Shown one piece after another: positions 18,895-28,464 of a stretch of 64,000 nucleotides of DNA (position 1 is its first letter; the number at the start of each line of letters is the position of its first letter). A model generated the notes under the pieces. That model was not told the DNA's origin. It did no database searches and was given only the letters and a program-made list of their open reading frames with translations. This DNA comes from Chitinophagaceae bacterium (GTDB lineage: Bacteria; Bacteroidota; Bacteroidia; Chitinophagales; Chitinophagaceae). The translations under genes and the position numbers were made by a program. The DNA lies in assembly GCA_947488765.1 (NCBI GenBank), contig CANLAE010000012.1, positions 1-64,000 on the forward strand. Direction: 5' to 3'.

Positions 18895-20046
18895 TTAAAA
18901 CTCAAAATCATAGTTCTTAAACAGGCTTGATATGGCTTCGGTTGAAAATCTACTTTGAATAAACTGAAATAGCTCATTTTTATTATTGGTACACTTATTT
19001 TTTTGTACGGCTAAAACTGCATTAATTAAACTGGTTGAATTTTGAAGATCACAAAATTGTACAAATGGCTGATTTATTAATTTACTTTTAAATACTTCAA
19101 TATTGCTTACAATTACAGGTGTACCGCAAGCAATAGACTCGTAGGGCACCAATCCAAAACTTTCAAATAAAGATGGGAAAACAAAGACATCTGCTTGTTG
19201 CATTAATTTAGCTAATCCCGATTGATTGGTTTCAGGAATTAGCTCTACATGCTTTTTTAATTCGGGGAAACTTGTTAAATAAGATTCAACAATATTGGCT
19301 GGTGCAACAATTTGAAGTTTAAAAACATTGTTTTGAAGTGCCAAAATGTTACAAGCTTCTAATAAATACAATGGATTTTTTTGCAGGTTAAATAATGAAA
19401 CATGCAGTATTGTAAATATTTGATTGATATTTTCTGAATTCGATATTTTGAAAATAGATGTATCAATAACATTATCTAAAACAGTGTAATTTATCCCATA
19501 CTTGTTTTGTAAAGCTTTACCCAAATAATCAGATACGGGCAACACTTTATTTGCATTGATAAATATCTTTTTTAAAAAATAATGTTGCAATAAATTGAAG
19601 GTAGGAACCTTATTTTTTGCTTCTTCAAAGTAACCGGTGTATTGCTCGGAAATAAAATAAGAAATACCCAATCTTTTTTTATACCACAATGCAATCAAGC
19701 CACACTTCCACGCAGCCTGAACATGAATAATATCCGGCTTCCCGTGTGTTTGTATGTATTTATTTATTTCTTTTAAATTAAATCGCCACCAATAAATTGC
19801 AGAGAAGAAAGTACTAACAAATTTTATTTTATACAAAAATGGTTTGTAAAGGATAATCTTCTCGGATAAGTTATTTTTTTGACTGAATGATATATCAATA
19901 TTAGCCTGAATTTGATGATCACGTTTTATGTGTAACACATCTATTGTATGGTTAATAGCAGCAATACTTGCATGACGCTGAAAAAAATCTCCGGTTAATG
20001 GATCATTTTTTGACGGATACCAACTTGCAAGCCATAATACTCTCAT
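18895..20046 (-). CDS. Glycosyltransferase, GT4 family (surface polysaccharide)
   Basis: A 383-residue GT-B enzyme. The N-terminus (LWLASWYPSKNDPLTGDFFQRHA) is typical of polysaccharide GT4 enzymes with an acceptor-binding Gly-Asp-Phe loop. The C-terminal domain has HVSLFNLQKNP near 213 and the donor-site EX7E pair, ESFGLVPYE, near 293. It overlaps the flippase gene upstream by 4 bases (20043-20046), so both are translated together and probably act on the same surface glycan. Donor sugar is unknown. Confidence 0.87.
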   Translation of the reverse strand: MRVLWLASWYPSKNDPLTGDFFQRHASIAAINHTIDVLHIKRDHQIQANIDISFSQKNNLSEKIILYKPFLYKIKFVSTFFSAIYWWRFNLKEINKYIQTHGKPDIIHVQAAWKCGLIALWYKKRLGISYFISEQYTGYFEEAKNKVPTFNLLQHYFLKKIFINANKVLPVSDYLGKALQNKYGINYTVLDNVIDTSIFKISNSENINQIFTILHVSLFNLQKNPLYLLEACNILALQNNVFKLQIVAPANIVESYLTSFPELKKHVELIPETNQSGLAKLMQQADVFVFPSLFESFGLVPYESIACGTPVIVSNIEVFKSKLINQPFVQFCDLQNSTSLINAVLAVQKNKCTNNKNELFQFIQSRFSTEAISSLFKNYDFEF

Positions 20047-21350
20047 GATTGTTGCTTTTTAGAAAATAAAACTTTTTTAACCCAAAGCCAATCATGTAAA
20101 GTAAAAGCAAATAATTGTTTTAATTGAAATGGATGTAAGCGGTTAAATTGAAATAATCCAAAACACAAGAATCCAAAATAACCAACAGAACTTGAAATTG
20201 CTGCACCAATTATTCCAAATTTATTAATCAATAACAAATCTAAAATTACTACAATCAACAAACCTATTCCTGTTCCTATTACATTATATTTTCCTAAACC
20301 ATTACCCGAAAAAAATGCTGCTAATAATACCGAAATAGAAATCGAAAATATTCCAGGCAGAAGAATCAAAAATGGGATGTGCAACTGATTAAAAGAATTA
20401 CCAAAAATTTGAATAAAAAACCCTGCCCCAAATAACCAAACTGCAAAAATCAATACAAAAAAAGTCTGAAGCATCACCCTGAATAAAATAAGTATTGAAT
20501 CACCAACATTATTTTGTTTGCTACCTTCTGAGGTATGCGGAAAAATAACACTAGCTATTATTTGCGGAACAATTAATACCATTTGTGAAAGTTTGGAGGC
20601 TTGAATATAGTTGCCCAATGAATTTGCAGTACAATAATATTTCACAAACCAGTAATCAATTTTATACATGAAAAAAAACAACAGATTTCCTGCAAGTGCA
20701 ATCAATGCATACCCAAACATTAGTTTTAACTCTGATTTCTGAGGTGATAAAAATTGAGTAATCCCCTTATTTAAATATAAAAATGAAATTGCTAATAATA
20801 TTCCCTGGATGAGTATTGCAATGAAATATCCTTTTACAAGAAACGTATAAGAATAGTTATAACGATGAACAATAATCATCCCAACAATTAATCCCAAATT
20901 GATACTACCTAAAATAATATTGGGAGTGAAAAAATTTTTTCTTGCATAGAATAAAACTGAGAAGAAATTAATCAATAATATTCCACAGATATAGGTTAAT
21001 GCATACAATAAGTAATTTTGAGTAACGACAACTGATTCTTGTTTGATTTTGCTGAAATAAATACCTAAAAAAATAGCAAGTATTACTGCAATACATGCCG
21101 TCCAGATTATAGAAAACCAGGCAAGTTTATTATGATGGATTTGATTACCTGATGCATAGTAAGTGTAAGCACTTTCCATACTTAAGCTTGCAACCAATAA
21201 TATCAATGAAAAAAAGTTGGTAAGATAATATACCCACCCTACCCCTTCTGCTTGTAAAACCCTGCTAAGCACAACATTCAACAACAATAATGTGAAGAAG
21301 TATAATCCTCTCCAAATTAAACTTTGCCGTAAAATTTTTTCAAATGACAT
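20043..21350 (-). CDS. Polysaccharide flippase (Wzx-like, MVF/MOP superfamily)
   Basis: A 435-residue integral membrane protein with about 12-14 hydrophobic helices and almost no soluble domain. The N-terminal SFEKILRQSLIWRGLYF and scattered polar residues inside helices fit lipopolysaccharide or O-antigen flippases that move undecaprenyl-linked repeat units across the inner membrane. Coupling to the glycosyltransferase gene (4-base overlap) supports this. It is not a MATE drug exporter by motif; a different MATE protein lies at 35365. Confidence 0.8.
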   Translation of the reverse strand: MSFEKILRQSLIWRGLYFFTLLLLNVVLSRVLQAEGVGWVYYLTNFFSLILLVASLSMESAYTYYASGNQIHHNKLAWFSIIWTACIAVILAIFLGIYFSKIKQESVVVTQNYLLYALTYICGILLINFFSVLFYARKNFFTPNIILGSINLGLIVGMIIVHRYNYSYTFLVKGYFIAILIQGILLAISFLYLNKGITQFLSPQKSELKLMFGYALIALAGNLLFFFMYKIDYWFVKYYCTANSLGNYIQASKLSQMVLIVPQIIASVIFPHTSEGSKQNNVGDSILILFRVMLQTFFVLIFAVWLFGAGFFIQIFGNSFNQLHIPFLILLPGIFSISISVLLAAFFSGNGLGKYNVIGTGIGLLIVVILDLLLINKFGIIGAAISSSVGYFGFLCFGLFQFNRLHPFQLKQLFAFTLHDWLWVKKVLFSKKQQS

Positions 21351-21578
21351 TAGAAATATTTACAAATAGGCAGCTAAAATACAATAGTTTTATTACTGTA
21401 TTTTTAAAAAATGATTATCATTAATGGCATTTATAAAACAATTAATATCTTTTTTGCTTGTATTCATCTTCCCATCTGATTAGACCATATGGATATTAAT
21501 GGCTACTATAAGAGCGGAAAATTTAAAGAAGCCTCTTTTTAAGTGCTCAAATTTTACAAATATTGGTTATTGACAAAA

Positions 21579-22145
21579 CTACTCCCCGATTCTTTTCAAC
21601 AACTCGTCATCAATTTTTTTGAATAAATGATAAGGCTTGTACACCCTCCAGTTTTCCAATTCCATTAACTCTATATAATAATTTAGTTTCTTTTTCTTGA
21701 AATCATATTGTGTTGCTTCCGGCATATTCAAAGAAACAATCCAACCATTTTCTTCGCTTACTTCATCATACCATTCAATATAATATTCTTTATCACTGCT
21801 ATGAAAATTCAAAACATTTTCTGTAATTAAAATAAACTTGAAAATCTTTTGTGCCTGTAATTTGTCAACGATTTCACGTTTAAATTCCATAATATCATTT
21901 TCAATTGCATCATTCCATTCGCCTATCATTTCAATAATTGCAAAGTTTAACTCATAATCAACATAAATAATTTTCAGGTACAATGTTTTGCTGCCAAAAT
22001 AATCCCATTGCGGATGAATATAATAGTTGTAAACTGTTTGGCTAAATTCAAATTCACTATAGGTTTTGCCATAAAAAGGACTTCGTCTGTCTTCCTCTGC
22101 GATATAGATATGTCGCCAGTTAAAATAAGGTTCTATTGTATGCAT
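21579..22145 (-). CDS. Conserved-looking hypothetical protein, 188 aa
   Basis: I do not recognise this family. The protein is soluble, rich in Tyr, Trp, Phe and acidic residues, with no signal peptide, membrane helix or clear catalytic motif. The N-terminus (IEPYFNWRHIYIAEEDRRSPF) and the repeated FK/IK strands suggest an alpha/beta fold. It is flanked by 228 bases on the downstream side and 101 on the upstream side, so it is probably a single transcription unit. Coding potential is supported by length and by codon use like that of its neighbours. Confidence 0.65.
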   Translation of the reverse strand: MHTIEPYFNWRHIYIAEEDRRSPFYGKTYSEFEFSQTVYNYYIHPQWDYFGSKTLYLKIIYVDYELNFAIIEMIGEWNDAIENDIMEFKREIVDKLQAQKIFKFILITENVLNFHSSDKEYYIEWYDEVSEENGWIVSLNMPEATQYDFKKKKLNYYIELMELENWRVYKPYHLFKKIDDELLKRIGE

Positions 22146-22246
22146 AAGACTGCAAATTCGGTATAATACTTATTAATAACAACAGTAAAATGCAAGTATT
22201 TTACTAAAATATAAAAAAGATGATTTGAGCTTGAAAGAGGTAATAA

Positions 22247-22723
22247 TTATTTATTCAATTGTAAAATTGCAAAATTCAAAATTGCAGCAAAACTTACCCA
22301 GCTGATGTAAGGAACCAGAAGCCAGGCTGCTGTTTTATTAAGTTTGGCAAATGAAGAAATCGTAAATAAAATGAAAAGCCACATTGCAATAATTTCAATG
22401 AATGCCCAAAAAATTAAATGGTATTTGAAAAAGATAATGCTCCAGAAAAAGTTGAGTGTGAATTGTACAATAAAAAATATAATCCCTTTATTTCTAATTT
22501 TTGATGATGGTTGTTTCCAGATTAAATAAAAACTAATTCCCATCAAAATATATAAAAGTGTCCATACCGGTCCAAACAAAAAATTAGGTGGATTGAATGA
22601 TGGTTTTTGTAACCCTGCATACCAGTTTGGAATTTCAGACACAGTAAATACAGCACCTAAGCTTCCAAAGCCAAGTATTAAAATAATAGAAACAATTGGT
22701 TTCAAAGAATTAGATTTTGCCAT
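22247..22723 (-). CDS. tspO: TspO/MBR family membrane protein
   Basis: A 158-residue protein with five hydrophobic helices. Family hallmarks are the loop IPNWYAGLQKPSFNPPNF near 27-44, the motif FGPVWTLLYILMGIS near 50 and the helix 3 pattern NFFWSIIFF. TspO proteins bind porphyrins, cholesterol-like and other hydrophobic ligands and act in stress and tetrapyrrole handling. It overlaps the DUF3810 gene by 14 bases (22710-22723), so it is the distal gene of a two-gene unit. Confidence 0.93.
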   Translation of the reverse strand: MAKSNSLKPIVSIILILGFGSLGAVFTVSEIPNWYAGLQKPSFNPPNFLFGPVWTLLYILMGISFYLIWKQPSSKIRNKGIIFFIVQFTLNFFWSIIFFKYHLIFWAFIEIIAMWLFILFTISSFAKLNKTAAWLLVPYISWVSFAAILNFAILQLNK

Positions 22724-23807
22724 ATTTTTTTTTGTATGCGATTAAAAATCCTATAACATCATTATAACTTTCAATGCCCCTTATTTGTTGATTTGCGAGT
22801 AAATATTGATTGTACAAACCAGACATATAAGGAGCAAGATTATTATTTTTTTTATTGAAAAATTTTCGAATATCTCTGTAATCTTTTCTTACCAAACTAT
22901 CTAGTTCCCAACCATGACTTGTTGCAAAATCTTTTAAAAATAATTCAGTTGCAGCATATTTATACAAGTCCATGTAAACAGAATAATTCATGTAAATATT
23001 ATCACTTTTACTCCCCACTAAATAGCCTACAAAATTGGCTTCTGCTTCGCTTGCATAACCCAACTGGTGTGCTATTTCATGGGTAGAAATGTAAGGTAAC
23101 AAAATATTGGGTAAATCTGTACTTACCTGAGCTTCTCCCGAAAATGGATTATAATAACCTGTAAATCCTACATAGTGACTGATGCCTGTGTACAAACTTC
23201 TTTTAGCAGATGAGTATTGATGTTTTAAAAAAGGATATTGTTTTGTAGCAATATCATAAGCACTATCTGCAACTTTAAATATTTGTTGGTATGAAAATAC
23301 AGGTAATGAATCTCTTCCAATTTTTCTTCTGCTTTCATTTACTTTATCTACTAAATCGCAAACCAGATTTTCAACTTCAACTTTAGAATAATTTTTGGGT
23401 TCAATATGAAGTTGATAAGCTATTCCAAGGCGATTGTAATTCAATCCCCATAAAAAATTAAAAACAATATAAAGCCATAATAATTTTTTTATAATTACAA
23501 CAATTCCTTTTCTAAAATCATACCAACTCGTTTGTTTTTTAAACAATAGCCATACAATTTTTATAAACCATATTAATATTTGCAATCCAATAATAGCATA
23601 CAAAATATCACCGAGACTGATTTTCGACCATCCTATTAGAATGCGTAAGCAATTAGAAATTTTGATGTAAATAGTTGTGCTGTAGTAATCTTCAATCAGC
23701 AAAGGGAAACGCTTCAATACAATTATCAATACAACCAATAGCAAAGGCAATATCAATTTTGATAGCAATTGTTTATTAGATAATTGAGTGCTATTATTTT
23801 GAAGCAT
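22710..23807 (-). CDS. DUF3810 membrane protein with zinc-protease-like HExxH motif
   Basis: A 365-residue protein with three N-terminal hydrophobic segments (about 14-30, 62-82 and 103-120), then a soluble domain containing STHEIAHQLGYASEAEANFVGYL. The HEIAH plus downstream Glu pattern is that of a gluzincin-type metallopeptidase. I recognise it as DUF3810, a family widespread in Bacteroidota and without a proven function. Topology suggests the domain lies outside the cytoplasm. It is co-transcribed and translationally coupled with tspO. Confidence 0.83.
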   Translation of the reverse strand: MLQNNSTQLSNKQLLSKLILPLLLVVLIIVLKRFPLLIEDYYSTTIYIKISNCLRILIGWSKISLGDILYAIIGLQILIWFIKIVWLLFKKQTSWYDFRKGIVVIIKKLLWLYIVFNFLWGLNYNRLGIAYQLHIEPKNYSKVEVENLVCDLVDKVNESRRKIGRDSLPVFSYQQIFKVADSAYDIATKQYPFLKHQYSSAKRSLYTGISHYVGFTGYYNPFSGEAQVSTDLPNILLPYISTHEIAHQLGYASEAEANFVGYLVGSKSDNIYMNYSVYMDLYKYAATELFLKDFATSHGWELDSLVRKDYRDIRKFFNKKNNNLAPYMSGLYNQYLLANQQIRGIESYNDVIGFLIAYKKKYGKI

Positions 23808-23851
23808 ACATTAATTACAATTCAATTAAATCCAATATTTAAAATAACCAA

Positions 23852-24250
23852 TTATTGATCAACCGCGATTTTCAGTTTCGGTAACATTACACACATCTGC
23901 ACTACAATTGCCAATGCAACGAGTAAATACAAGCCAGGCTGCACTTCCGGACATTCGGGCCTGCACATAGTGAAGATGATATAATTTTTTATTGCCCAAC
24001 CCAAATTAATAAATCCAATAAACAAGTTTGTTCGCTTTGCCCAAACTTTTTGAATAGAAAAAAGAATAATCATAATGGAGCAGAAAAAACTATGTGGAAT
24101 AATTTGTCTGCCAAAAGTTAGTTGATCATTTATTTTACCATTAATACCACTTAATTCAAGCTGAACAGACGGAACATAAATCCAAGGTAAAAAACAAATT
24201 CCGATTAATGCAATTGCAGTAATAATACCTATTTGTTGAGAATATTTCAT
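23852..24250 (-). CDS. Small membrane protein, 132 aa, unknown family
   Basis: The protein has four hydrophobic helices (about 6-26, 52-67, 77-93 and 105-123) and a short loop with a CRPECPEVQPG sequence containing two Cys. I do not recognise the family. It lies 44 bases upstream of the DUF3810 gene on the same strand and may belong to the same operon. Confidence 0.6.
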   Translation of the reverse strand: MKYSQQIGIITAIALIGICFLPWIYVPSVQLELSGINGKINDQLTFGRQIIPHSFFCSIMIILFSIQKVWAKRTNLFIGFINLGWAIKNYIIFTMCRPECPEVQPGLYLLVALAIVVQMCVMLPKLKIAVDQ

Positions 24251-24329
24251 GCGTTAATTTTTTTAGCTCCTCAATTTTAAAATCAAAAAAAGAACTCGTT
24301 TTAAACAAGTTTTATCTTATAAAAATAAA

Positions 24330-24360
24330 ATTCCCGTCAATGATAGACGGGATTTTTATT
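24330..24360 (-). terminator. Rho-independent terminator of tRNA-Cys
   Basis: On the minus strand, ATCCCGTC (24352-24345) pairs with GACGGGAAT around a loop of about 7 bases, followed by a T-rich tract. It begins just downstream of the tRNA 3' end. Confidence 0.75.
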
Positions 24361-24364
24361 AGAG

Positions 24365-24435
24365 AGGTCCCGAGCGGATTCGAACCGCTGTGGGAGCTTT
24401 TGCAGAGCTCTGCCTAGCCACTCGGCCACAGGACC
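24365..24435 (-). tRNA. tRNA-Cys (anticodon GCA)
   Basis: The 71-base cloverleaf folds fully. The acceptor stem is GGTCCTG with CGGGACC (one T-G wobble). The D-arm has GCC / GGC around GAGTGGCTA. The anticodon stem GAGCT / AGCTC has loop CTGCAAA, giving anticodon GCA. The T-arm is AGCGG TTCGAAT CCGCT. The discriminator base is U, as expected for Cys tRNA. The 3' CCA is not encoded and must be added by tRNA nucleotidyltransferase. Confidence 0.97.
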
Positions 24436-24448
24436 ATTTTGTTGGATG

Positions 24449-24474
24449 CAAACATAAGGCAAAACTATTTACAA
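24449..24474 (-). promoter_or_regulatory. Promoter of tRNA-Cys
   Basis: On the minus strand an exact -7 element TATGTTTG (24456-24449) lies 13 bases upstream of the tRNA 5' end. A TTG at 24474-24472 could be the -33 element, although the 15-base spacing is shorter than usual. Confidence 0.45.
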
Positions 24475-24539
24475 CCCAATAAGTAAAAGCAACTTTATAC
24501 GAGTCACTATTCTTAATTTTACAACAAAATTATTGCCTT

Positions 24540-25412
24540 ATGAATAGAATTGCCGAAAGTGAATTAATACTGAATGAAAGAGGTGCTATTTACCACATCA
24601 ATTTAACACCTGATGAATTAGCTGATACAGTAATTACAGTTGGCGATCCGGACAGAGTTGCTGTTGTAAGTAAAGAATTTGACAGTATTGAAGTGAAAAG
24701 ACAACATCGTGAATTTATTGCCCACACAGGTTATGTAGGTAAAAAAAGAATTACCGTAATTTCTACAGGCATCGGCCCTGATAATATTGATATTGTGGTA
24801 AATGAGTTAGATGCTTTAAAAAATATCGATTTAAATACAAGAACTATAAAGCCCGAATTGAGTTCATTAACGATTATCAGATTAGGTACTTCAGGATCTT
24901 TGCAAGAAGAAATTCCGGTAGACAGTTTGGTAGCGGGAACACACGGATTGGGTTTGGACAACTTACTCAATTTTTATCGTTTGCAAAGCAATGATGAAGA
25001 GAAACAAATGCTCCAACATTTTATTACACATACACAGCTAACAGGCAATATTCAGCCATATCTTGTATCAAGCAGCGCAAGTATTTTAAAACATTTTGTT
25101 ACAGGTTTTCATCGTGGCATTACGGTTACTTGTCCCGGATTTTATGGTCCTCAAGGAAGAATTTTAAGATTAGGAATTTCCAATCCTTCATTGGTAGATA
25201 ATTTGAGCAGCTTTCAATTTGGCAATCATCGCATCAGCAATTTTGAAATGGAAACAAGTGCTATTTATGGACTAGGGAAATTATTGGGACATCATTGTTT
25301 GAGTGTGAATGTAATTGTTGCCAACAGAGTGCGAAAAGAATTTAGTAAAGATGGTGGCAAGGCTGTTGAAAATTTAATTCAACAATCATTGGGAATAATA
25401 GAGCAGATTTAA
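24540..25412 (+). CDS. Nucleoside phosphorylase (uridine phosphorylase-like)
   Basis: A 290-residue member of the PNP/UDP family 1. The N-terminus has the phosphate-site pattern TVGDPDRV near 33, then VISTGIGPDNID near 73 and IIRLGTSGSLQ near 112. The ribose-binding Glu-Met-Glu pattern is NFEMETSAIYGL near 235. It cleaves a nucleoside with phosphate to base and ribose-1-phosphate for salvage; uridine is the most likely substrate. It is the first plus-strand gene after tRNA-Cys, 34 bases before dapF. Confidence 0.87.
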   Translation: MNRIAESELILNERGAIYHINLTPDELADTVITVGDPDRVAVVSKEFDSIEVKRQHREFIAHTGYVGKKRITVISTGIGPDNIDIVVNELDALKNIDLNTRTIKPELSSLTIIRLGTSGSLQEEIPVDSLVAGTHGLGLDNLLNFYRLQSNDEEKQMLQHFITHTQLTGNIQPYLVSSSASILKHFVTGFHRGITVTCPGFYGPQGRILRLGISNPSLVDNLSSFQFGNHRISNFEMETSAIYGLGKLLGHHCLSVNVIVANRVRKEFSKDGGKAVENLIQQSLGIIEQI

Positions 25413-25446
25413 AAAACAAGAAAATCATAAAATGTATAATTAAGAA

Positions 25447-26229
25447 ATGAAAATAACTTTTTTTAAATACCAAGGTGCAGGAAATGATTTTGTAATTATC
25501 GACAACAGGTCAAAAAAAATTGAACTTACCGCAACACAAATTCATCATCTGTGCGACAGAAAATTTGGAATTGGTGCCGACGGATTAATGCTTCTGCAAA
25601 CTGCTGAAGGATACGATTTTGAAATGAAATACTACAATGCCGATGGCAATGAAGGAAGTATGTGTGGCAATGGTGGTAGGTGTTTGGTGAAATTTGCATA
25701 CGACTGTGATATAAAGCTTTCTACCTATCATTTTTTGGCTAGTGATGGCAAACACAAAGCCGAAATGATGGAAGAAAAAAAGTGGGTGAATTTAAAAATG
25801 AAAAATGTTCGGGAAATTACCCGTGCAAATGATGATTTTATTCTGGATACCGGTTCGCCACACTTTGTAAATCCTTGTGAAGATGTAATGAATTTAGATG
25901 TTGTAAATGAAGGAAAAAAAATTAGGTACAGTAAGCCTTTCAAAGAAAAAGGTATCAATGTAAATTTTGTACAGCAAAAAGAAGAAGACACCATTATAGT
26001 AAGAACTTACGAACGTGGAGTTGAAGATGAAACATTAAGTTGCGGTACAGGTGTTACTGCAAGTGCTTTAATATTTGCGCACAATCAAAATGGATTTAAC
26101 CATATTGATGTTATCACCAAAGGAGGAAATCTGGCTGTAGAGTTTAACAAAATTGATGATCAAACCTTTGAAAACATTTGGTTATCGGGGCCTGCTGAAT
26201 TTGTATTTAAAGGTGAAATTACCTTGTAA
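25447..26229 (+). CDS. dapF: Diaminopimelate epimerase
   Basis: A 260-residue epimerase of normal length. It converts LL- to meso-diaminopimelate for peptidoglycan and lysine. The two active-site cysteines are present: the first in GSMCGNGGRC near 72 and the second in LSCGTGVTAS near 199. The N-terminal KYQGAGNDFVIID is the family signature. It follows the nucleoside phosphorylase by 34 bases and may be co-transcribed. With lysC at 50703 it shows that the DAP pathway is used. Confidence 0.97.
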   Translation: MKITFFKYQGAGNDFVIIDNRSKKIELTATQIHHLCDRKFGIGADGLMLLQTAEGYDFEMKYYNADGNEGSMCGNGGRCLVKFAYDCDIKLSTYHFLASDGKHKAEMMEEKKWVNLKMKNVREITRANDDFILDTGSPHFVNPCEDVMNLDVVNEGKKIRYSKPFKEKGINVNFVQQKEEDTIIVRTYERGVEDETLSCGTGVTASALIFAHNQNGFNHIDVITKGGNLAVEFNKIDDQTFENIWLSGPAEFVFKGEITL

Positions 26230-26328
26230 ATTGATTGTTTGTGATAAACTTATTCTTCTTTCAAAGTCTTAAGCTATTTTCGCGATTCTACACGCACATT
26301 TTTTCACAGTTTATCTTTTCAAATTTTT

Positions 26329-27267
26329 ATGATTCAATACTTCAAAAATATAGAAAGCCAAACGATTGAAATATCAAAGCCAGAAGATGGTATTTGGGTA
26401 AACCTAGTGCCTCCATTTAAAGAAGAAGAGTTTATTGAACTTGGAGAAAATTTAGATATTCCAATTGAATTTTTAAGAGATTCATTAGATATAGACGAAA
26501 GGCCACGTTTTGAAATTGAAGACAATGTAAAATTCATTGTTATCAAAACTCCTACTGAAAACAATTCGTTCAATGACAGTGATGCATTTTACATCACCAT
26601 TCCTATTTGTATCATATTAACCCATCACCATATTGTAACAGTTAATTCATTTGATAATGGGGCAATTAAAAAATTCTTAGGCTCTTTTCAAAAACGCCAT
26701 CCCGATAAAAGAAATATGATGGTATTGAAAATTTTTGAAAAAATTGTTACCGATTTTTTAGAGTATTTGAAACAAATCAATCACCAAAGAAATCAATACG
26801 AAACAAGTTTATACGAAAGTAACAGTAATGAAGATTTGTTAAATTTAATGCGTATTCAAAAGAGTTTGGTTTATTTTATGACTGCATTACGCAGCAATGA
26901 ATTACTCATGCTAAAATTAGAAAGAACAAATTTTTTAGGATTGAACGACGATGAAAGAGAATTCTTGAATGACTTAATTGTGGATACAAGCCAGGCTGTT
27001 GAGATGGCAAATATTTATACCAATATTCTTACGAGTACCTTAGATGCTTTTGCAAGTGTTATCAGCAATAATTTGAATAATGTGATGAAGCGATTAACAT
27101 CTATCACCATCATACTTTCTTTGCCTGCCTTGGTAGCAAGCGTTTATGGCATGAATGTTGAAATCCCTTACGCACATTCTACTCATGCATTTTATATTCC
27201 TATTATTTTGTCTTTAATTGTCTCTGTAATTATTAGTTGGTATTTTATGAAAAAGAAATGGTTTTAA
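26329..27267 (+). CDS. corA: CorA-type magnesium/cobalt transporter
   Basis: A 312-residue CorA. A large N-terminal cytoplasmic alpha/beta domain and long stalk helices precede two C-terminal membrane helices (about 257-275 and 289-306). The selectivity motif GMN is at about 278-280 (VYGMNVEIP), and the basic tail is KKKWF. It forms a pentameric Mg2+ channel in the inner membrane. It is closed by a strong terminator and stands alone. Confidence 0.95.
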   Translation: MIQYFKNIESQTIEISKPEDGIWVNLVPPFKEEEFIELGENLDIPIEFLRDSLDIDERPRFEIEDNVKFIVIKTPTENNSFNDSDAFYITIPICIILTHHHIVTVNSFDNGAIKKFLGSFQKRHPDKRNMMVLKIFEKIVTDFLEYLKQINHQRNQYETSLYESNSNEDLLNLMRIQKSLVYFMTALRSNELLMLKLERTNFLGLNDDEREFLNDLIVDTSQAVEMANIYTNILTSTLDAFASVISNNLNNVMKRLTSITIILSLPALVASVYGMNVEIPYAHSTHAFYIPIILSLIVSVIISWYFMKKKWF

Positions 27268-27274
27268 AATTATT

Positions 27275-27311
27275 AAAAAATGCCTTAAATGTTACACCTA
27301 AGGCATTTTTT
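27275..27311. terminator. Bidirectional rho-independent terminator
   Basis: A perfect 13-bp inverted repeat AAAAAATGCCTTA / TAAGGCATTTTTT (27275-27287 and 27299-27311) with an 11-base loop, A-run on one side and T-run on the other. It serves the convergent corA and secreted CxxCH-protein genes. Confidence 0.92.
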
Positions 27312-27319
27312 AATTTAAT

Positions 27320-28423
27320 CTATTGAATAACAATCGAAATTGTCTGAGACAAATCATTGCCAATAAATTTTATAAATGCCATTCCTTTTTGTAAGTCATT
27401 AGGTAACAATATATTTAAATTATTACTACCACTAGTTATGATAGAACGTTTAAGTTGTAAAATTTTACCCCCTGCATCCAAGACCAAAATATTTACATCC
27501 ATATTTTTATCACTAACAACTTCAGCTTTTAAATTGCCACCGGCATAGTTTATTGAAGGAAATACTTTTTTAACAAAGGTATTTAAGGCTTTTAATTTGA
27601 CATTAATTATTTTAGAATATTTGAAAGTTCTATCTTTATCGACCAACTTTAAACGATAAAAAATAGGCTTTTCAAAATAGGATGGTTTAGTATCAATGTA
27701 TTGATAAGATTTCAAAACTGATGAATTACCGCTAGCCATAATTTTTGCAATACTGTAAAAAAATTGACCATCATCACTTTTTTCAACTTCAAAATAATCA
27801 CTGTTAATCTCGTTACTCGTTTGCCAATTAATTAGTATATCTTGTTTGTTTGAAGTACCTGAAAAACTATGTAAATCAATTGGAAGTGCAATTATTTTAG
27901 ATGATGAATAAATGTAATCCCCGTTTGTTGAACCATTTGAATTTGCTGCATTTCCTACAAAATAAAATGTAACTGGCAAATTAGGTGTGGCTGGAGCTGT
28001 CCAAGATAAATTAGAATAAGTATACGATGATTGACTTGTCGTTGTAACAGCAGTATTATGTCCTAGCTCTGAGCTATTAACTTGTGCGTTGGTATTTGTT
28101 GAAGAGAAAGTTCCAATATTATTACCTGAGTTAATGGCAGAAACTAAAAATCCCCATTTTTTTCTGTCTGACGCTCCATGAGAAATTGTTAAAGAAAAAT
28201 TGTAGGTTTGTCCGGGTGTATAGGTATAACCTGGCAATCCATTAACAGAAACACTGCCTCCACCACTATTAAGTGGATAGCTGCTGTGACAAGAGTTGCA
28301 ATAATCACCTGTTGCCCCTGAATAACCCGAAGGAGGATTGCTGCTAGAATCCACTTTTTTAATTGTAGATTGCAGGGTAATAATTAAACAACAAAGAACT
28401 AAAATTGTAGAAATTTTTTTCAT
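27320..28423 (-). CDS. Secreted protein with CxxCH motif and C-terminal sorting-type domain (choice-of-anchor V like)
   Basis: A 367-residue exported protein. Residues 1-20 form a signal peptide. Next comes a short segment with CNSCH (Cys42, Cys45, His46), a c-type heme attachment pattern common near the start of choice-of-anchor V proteins. A reeler-like beta domain with YTPGQTYNFSLTISH follows (about 60-175), then an FN3-like part (about 185-275). A C-terminal beta domain (about 288-367) resembles a type IX secretion type A sorting domain but ends in an unusual SIVIQ. Function is unknown; heme binding is inferred from the motif only. Confidence 0.78.
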   Translation of the reverse strand: MKKISTILVLCCLIITLQSTIKKVDSSSNPPSGYSGATGDYCNSCHSSYPLNSGGGSVSVNGLPGYTYTPGQTYNFSLTISHGASDRKKWGFLVSAINSGNNIGTFSSTNTNAQVNSSELGHNTAVTTTSQSSYTYSNLSWTAPATPNLPVTFYFVGNAANSNGSTNGDYIYSSSKIIALPIDLHSFSGTSNKQDILINWQTSNEINSDYFEVEKSDDGQFFYSIAKIMASGNSSVLKSYQYIDTKPSYFEKPIFYRLKLVDKDRTFKYSKIINVKLKALNTFVKKVFPSINYAGGNLKAEVVSDKNMDVNILVLDAGGKILQLKRSIITSGSNNLNILLPNDLQKGMAFIKFIGNDLSQTISIVIQ

Positions 28424-28464
28424 AATATTTATTTAAAAAGGAAAATACAATAATTATTTAGATA

